DNA of 10,027 bases from a bacterium (GTDB lineage: Bacteria > Cyanobacteriota > Vampirovibrionia > Gastranaerophilales > Gastranaerophilaceae): NCBI GenBank assembly GCA_017477685.1, contig JAFUUT010000194.1, positions 1 to 10,027 on the forward strand. The letters run 5' to 3'. Below the pieces are notes generated by a model. The model was not told the origin of the DNA, did no database searches, and saw only the letters and a list, made by a program, of their open reading frames with translations. Of the stretch, positions 7,165 to 10,027 are shown piece by piece (position 1 is the first letter of the stretch; each line of letters opens with the position of its first letter). The position numbers were made by a program, and so were the translations under genes.

Positions 7165-7935
7165 ATGAACTACAAAAATCTGGAAGAATTAATAGCAGTA
7201 ATCGCAAAATTGAGAGCGCCTGACGGCTGCCCTTGGGATAGGGAACAAACTCACCAAACTTTGCGCCCGAATATGATAGAAGAAGCCTATGAAGCGGTTG
7301 ATGCAATTGATGAAAATGATATGCCGCACTTGCGAGAAGAACTCGGGGATGTTTTATTGCAAGTGTTGTTACATTCTCAAATAGCATCAGAAAGAAACGA
7401 TTTTGATATAGAAGATGTTGCAAAGGAATTAAAAGATAAACTAATTCATAGGCATCCGCACGTTTTTGGGAATACAAACGTGAAAGATGCAAATGAAGTT
7501 AAAGATAATTGGGATAAATTAAAAGCCGAAGAAAAAACCGAGCGAAAATCGGCAATGGATGGAATTTCTCGCTCTATGGCTGCACTTATGAGTGCGCAAA
7601 AAATTTCAAAAAGAGCAGTAAAACAAGGCTTTGAGTGGCCTGACGAGGCTTCTTTGTACGAGTGTCTTTATTCGGAGATAGAAGAATTTAAACAGGCGGA
7701 AACAGAAAAAGATAAAGTTCATATGGAAGAAGAATTTGGGGATATTTTGTTTGCGGCGGTGAATCTCGCACGTTGGAACAAAATTGATGCGGAACAAGCT
7801 CTTTTAAAAGCGAATAAAAAATTTGAAAAGCGTTTTCGCAAAATGGAAGAACTTGCCACAAAACCATTAACGGAATATACTTTAGAAGAATATGATATAT
7901 TATGGCGTCAAGCCAAAAAGGAATTAAGGGGGTAA
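7165..7935 (+). CDS. mazG: nucleoside triphosphate pyrophosphohydrolase MazG
   Basis: MazG hydrolyses (d)NTPs to NMP and pyrophosphate in the cytoplasm, a house-cleaning role, and in E. coli it modulates the stringent response. The full tandem-domain form is present (256 residues; E. coli 263). The N-terminal domain has LRAPDGCPWDREQTHQTLRP, EEAYE (39-43) and REELGD (57-62). The C-terminal domain has EIEEF (171-175) and EEFGDILFAAVNLARW (189-204), the acidic Mg-binding ExxE and ExxD set. The C-terminal LWRQAKKE is also family-typical. It has no Shine-Dalgarno site but a -10-like element just upstream. The gene for a small exported protein starts 3 bases after its stop, so they form an operon. 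Confidence 0.95.
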   Translation: MNYKNLEELIAVIAKLRAPDGCPWDREQTHQTLRPNMIEEAYEAVDAIDENDMPHLREELGDVLLQVLLHSQIASERNDFDIEDVAKELKDKLIHRHPHVFGNTNVKDANEVKDNWDKLKAEEKTERKSAMDGISRSMAALMSAQKISKRAVKQGFEWPDEASLYECLYSEIEEFKQAETEKDKVHMEEEFGDILFAAVNLARWNKIDAEQALLKANKKFEKRFRKMEELATKPLTEYTLEEYDILWRQAKKELRG

Positions 7936-7938
7936 ATT

Positions 7939-8223
7939 ATGAAAAAATTATGTGTATCATTGTTAGCTTTGGCTATTTTAAGTCTTTCAGCACCTGCATT
8001 CGCTGGGACACACGGGACTAACGGACAGATTAGCGGTCGTTCTGTCGGAGCTGCAGCATTATCATTATTGATTTGGCCCGGACTTGGTCAAGCGGTAAAT
8101 GATCAAGGATATGAAAAAAATATCACTCATGCTCTTTTAGGGCTTACAGGAATTTTCAGAATTTGGTCATGTTATGATGCTTTTGTTGACAGACAAGGCG
8201 GAGTTTGGAATAACAGAATATAA
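7939..8223 (+). CDS. small exported protein with signal peptide
   Basis: This 94-residue protein has a clear Sec signal peptide: MKK, a hydrophobic core LLALAILSLSA, and a likely cleavage after AFA at residue 22. The mature part of about 72 residues has two moderately hydrophobic stretches, 35-52 (containing LLIWPGLGQAVN) and 63-76 (ALLGLTGIFRIW). It ends with YDAFVDRQGGVWNNRI. The PGLGQ turn recalls small TM2-like or DUF5683-like proteins, but I would not assign a family. It is probably periplasmic or membrane-associated. The start is fixed by AAGGGGG (7926-7932) overlapping the end of mazG, six bases before the ATG. It is the last gene of the mazG operon and is followed at once by a terminator. 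No function can be inferred from mazG. Confidence 0.87.
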   Translation: MKKLCVSLLALAILSLSAPAFAGTHGTNGQISGRSVGAAALSLLIWPGLGQAVNDQGYEKNITHALLGLTGIFRIWSCYDAFVDRQGGVWNNRI

Positions 8224-8227
8224 CAAT

Positions 8228-8257
8228 AAAAAGGCGGGATTAAATCCCGCCTTTTTT
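8228..8257 (+). terminator. strong intrinsic terminator after the mazG operon
   Basis: GGCGGGAT (8233-8240) pairs with ATCCCGCC (8244-8251) around a 3-base loop. The stem is extended by five A:T pairs and followed by six T (8252-8257). It lies right after the stop of the small exported protein gene. The T tract runs into the candidate folE2 -35. Confidence 0.95.
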
Positions 8258-8283
8258 ACATAAAATTTTGTTTAATATAAAAT
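8255..8283 (+). promoter_or_regulatory. candidate folE2 promoter, predicted leaderless
   Basis: TTTACA (8255-8260), a 17-base spacer and TAAAAT (8278-8283) form a good sigma-70-type promoter, five of six matches in each box. The -10 ends six bases before the folE2 ATG, so transcription should begin at about the ATG itself. The -35 overlaps the T tail of the previous terminator. No Zur-like palindrome is seen here. Confidence 0.55.
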
Positions 8284-8289
8284 ATTATT

Positions 8290-9069
8290 ATGAAAGATGT
8301 ACAGAATAGCATAGATACTAGAAATGTCGATATTCAAAAGGTTGGAATAAATAATCTTGAATTGCCTTTAATAATTCAGCGCAAAAACAATACAGATCAG
8401 GTTGTTTCCGCAACGGCAAGAGTAACTGTTTCTTTGCCGAGAAATTACAAAGGAACTCATATGAGCCGTTTTGTGGAAGTTCTTAATGAATGGAGAACAA
8501 AAAACCTCTTAGGCATTGATGTAAAAGGATGTCTTGAAAAAATTATTAAAAAACTCCACGCACAAAGCGGAGAAGTAAAATTCAAATTCAAATATTTTAT
8601 TAATAAAAAAGCTCCCGTAACAAAGCTTGCAGCTCCGATGTGTTATGAATGTTCATTTGACGGGCAAATAGATCAAGACGATTACAAATTCACACTTGGA
8701 GTAAAAGTTCCCGTAACAACACTATGCCCTTGTTCTAAAGAAATTTCCGAATACGGTGCGCATAATCAAAGAGCTCTTATCAGTGTAAAAATTTCTTATC
8801 CTGAAACAGAGCATGTGTGGCTCGAAGATTTGATTGAGCTTGTGGAATCTTGTGCTTCTTGTCCTTTATATTCAATTTTAAAAAGACAGGACGAAAAATA
8901 TGTTACTGAGCACGCATATGAAAACCCTAGATTTGTAGAAGATGTATTAAGAGAAGTAGTTGTTAAACTTCGCAATCACCCTGTTATAACATCTTTTGAA
9001 GTTGAATGTGAAGCATTTGAAAGTATACACAATCACTCTGCCTGGGCTTATCAAAAAGAAGAGAAATAA
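8290..9069 (+). CDS. folE2: GTP cyclohydrolase IB (FolE2)
   Basis: FolE2 converts GTP to 7,8-dihydroneopterin triphosphate, the first step towards folate and queuosine-type pterins. It uses a metal site that is less zinc-dependent than FolE. Length (259) and motifs fit: the N-terminal DVQNSIDTRNVDIQKVGI; SLPRNYKGTHMSRFVE; the active-site TLCPCSKEISEYGAHNQR with C146/C148 and H158; and the family block RQDEKYVTEHAYENPRFVED (199-218), whose glutamates complete the metal site. The metal-ligand assignment is by analogy with the studied Neisseria enzyme. It is preceded by its own predicted promoter with no Shine-Dalgarno site. The phosphoesterase gene begins 2 bases after its stop, so the two are very probably co-transcribed. 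Confidence 0.95.
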   Translation: MKDVQNSIDTRNVDIQKVGINNLELPLIIQRKNNTDQVVSATARVTVSLPRNYKGTHMSRFVEVLNEWRTKNLLGIDVKGCLEKIIKKLHAQSGEVKFKFKYFINKKAPVTKLAAPMCYECSFDGQIDQDDYKFTLGVKVPVTTLCPCSKEISEYGAHNQRALISVKISYPETEHVWLEDLIELVESCASCPLYSILKRQDEKYVTEHAYENPRFVEDVLREVVVKLRNHPVITSFEVECEAFESIHNHSAWAYQKEEK

Positions 9070-9071
9070 GT

Positions 9072-10027
9072 ATGGCGACAAACATCTACGCAATAACAGA
9101 TTCTCACCAAGAAGCCCGTAATCTTTCAGGACTGTTTTCGGGGATTTATTCTTTTGAAAAAAACAACGGCAAACCGTTTTTGCTTCTTGACTGCGGTGAT
9201 TTGTTCAAAGGAATTTATGATAAAGGACTTTGTACTGACACGTATTTAAAATTTAAAAATCTTCTTCCGAATGCGAATATTTTTATAACTTTAGGCAACA
9301 ACGATTTCGGCTTTAATCAGGATAATTTTGAATATTTAAAACAAACTATTAAAAGATTTGAAAATAACGGCATTCATTTTGTATGTGCAAATCTAAAAGA
9401 TACCACAACAAGCAATTATTCCGATTTGGTTTCCAGATACAAAGTTTTAGAAATCAATAATGAAAAAATTCTAATAACGGGTTTTTGTTTAAATACATCT
9501 GTTATGAAAAATTTTAATCTTGAATTTGAAGATGCCAAAATCTCAATTCTAAACCTTCTTGAGTGTATTGATGAAAAATATGACCGTATATTTGTTTTAA
9601 ATCACCACTGGTACCCGTATAGCAAAGAACTCTATGAATTTTGCCAAAACAAAGAAATTAAAATCGACTTAATTATAGGCGGGCATGAACATTCAAAAAT
9701 TGAACCTGACTATAGCCGAAATATATTTTATCCGTTATCTTTTGCAAGATCATTTTATAAAATGGAACTTGATAATGATATTGAGAATGTAAAAGAATAC
9801 TCAGCCGGAGATTTTGCCATTATTCCTGAGCTTGAAGAACAAATAGATAAGTATGAAAAAGAAACTCATCTGTTTGAACCTGTTGCAAAGAGAGTGCTAA
9901 ACCTTGTCAAATGGTACTCAGAACCTTGTGCTCTTGGAACATTTATATCCGATAATATGAAAAGAGTCGGAAATACAGACATAGCATTTCATTCTACAGG
10001 TTTTACCATGTATTCTCTAAAAACAGG
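9072..10027 (+). CDS. metallophosphoesterase / 5'-nucleotidase-family protein (3' end outside window)
   Basis: An open frame runs from the ATG at 9072 to the right edge, showing 318 complete codons. The calcineurin-like fold motifs are in order: D10-S-H12 (ITDSHQE), G42-D43 (LLDCGD), G75-N76 (TLGNNDFG), H178/H179 (VLNHHW) and G204-H205-E-H207 (IIGGHEHSK). From about residue 285, LGTFISDNMKRVGNTDIAFHSTG resembles the start of the 5'-nucleotidase C-terminal substrate domain (LGNLxADAM...ADIAxxNxGG), so it belongs to the UshA/CpdB-like group. Unlike those it has no signal peptide and is probably cytoplasmic. The usual GNHEFD is GNNDFG, so the catalytic His-Asp pair is missing. The ribosome site is weak (AAGAGA, about 8 bases upstream). 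It is coupled to folE2, which suggests a pterin phosphate substrate; that is inference. Confidence 0.88.
   Translation, partial: MATNIYAITDSHQEARNLSGLFSGIYSFEKNNGKPFLLLDCGDLFKGIYDKGLCTDTYLKFKNLLPNANIFITLGNNDFGFNQDNFEYLKQTIKRFENNGIHFVCANLKDTTTSNYSDLVSRYKVLEINNEKILITGFCLNTSVMKNFNLEFEDAKISILNLLECIDEKYDRIFVLNHHWYPYSKELYEFCQNKEIKIDLIIGGHEHSKIEPDYSRNIFYPLSFARSFYKMELDNDIENVKEYSAGDFAIIPELEEQIDKYEKETHLFEPVAKRVLNLVKWYSEPCALGTFISDNMKRVGNTDIAFHSTGFTMYSLKT

Noticed and set aside
7160..7492. - strand open frame overlapping mazG
   Set aside because: It lies within a clear mazG coding sequence and has no family features; it is a shadow frame. The same applies to the other antisense frames inside dgt, bioD and the membrane protein gene.
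8258..8289. Zur box or riboswitch upstream of folE2
   Set aside because: Only 32 bases lie between the terminator and the ATG, with no zinc-box palindrome and no room for a riboswitch. The AATAT-AAA-ATATT dyad there may just reflect AT richness.

Overview
The window is AT-rich, densely packed bacterial chromosome. It carries ten protein genes: two are cut by the window edges, eight lie on the + strand and two on the - strand. Standard stop codons are used, including TGA. A lipid A synthesis gene (lpxB) implies a diderm cell with an outer membrane. The mix of low-GC housekeeping genes with lineage-specific proteins carrying an N-terminal Asn-Pro-Phe motif (one also with Ser-Phe-Thr-Gly-Asn) reminds me of the gut Cyanobacteriota order Gastranaerophilales (Melainabacteria/Vampirovibrionia). 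That placement is inference from memory and was not tested. There are no rRNA or tRNA genes, insertion sequences, CRISPR arrays or phage genes that I can recognise.

Left part (1-5186): the 3' two thirds of lpxB is followed by a large unrecognised membrane protein with one N-terminal and about three C-terminal hydrophobic segments. Then come a dGTPase-family HD hydrolase (dgt), a XerD-like tyrosine recombinase only 9 bases later, and a divergent dethiobiotin synthetase (bioD) 12 bases after that. The bioD start sits behind a perfect 16-base palindrome that also holds a promoter-like -10 element.

Middle part (5187-7164): a predicted cytoplasmic HExxH metallopeptidase-like protein of unknown role ends at a strong bidirectional terminator. 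On the other side of it lies a convergent two-gene - strand operon. This encodes a 180-residue NPF/SFTGN protein and a 128-residue HEAT-like helical-repeat protein. The operon diverges from mazG across a 96-base promoter region.

Right part (7165-10027): mazG (nucleoside triphosphate pyrophosphohydrolase) and a 94-residue exported small protein form an operon closed by a strong terminator. Next is folE2 (GTP cyclohydrolase IB), whose stop is 2 bases from the start of a metallophosphoesterase/5'-nucleotidase-family gene that runs off the window.

Functionally the recognisable genes are housekeeping: nucleotide-pool control (dgt, mazG), pterin and biotin cofactor synthesis (folE2, bioD), chromosome dimer resolution (xerD) and envelope lipid A (lpxB). 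Two points merit most attention. First, genes split into those with clear Shine-Dalgarno sites (dgt, xerD, the small exported gene and both - strand genes) and genes with none. Three of the latter (bioD, mazG, folE2) instead have a -10-like hexamer ending 6 bases before the ATG, the layout of leaderless mRNAs. Second, the phosphoesterase next to folE2 keeps the metal-binding residues of its family but has lost the usual His-Asp catalytic pair.
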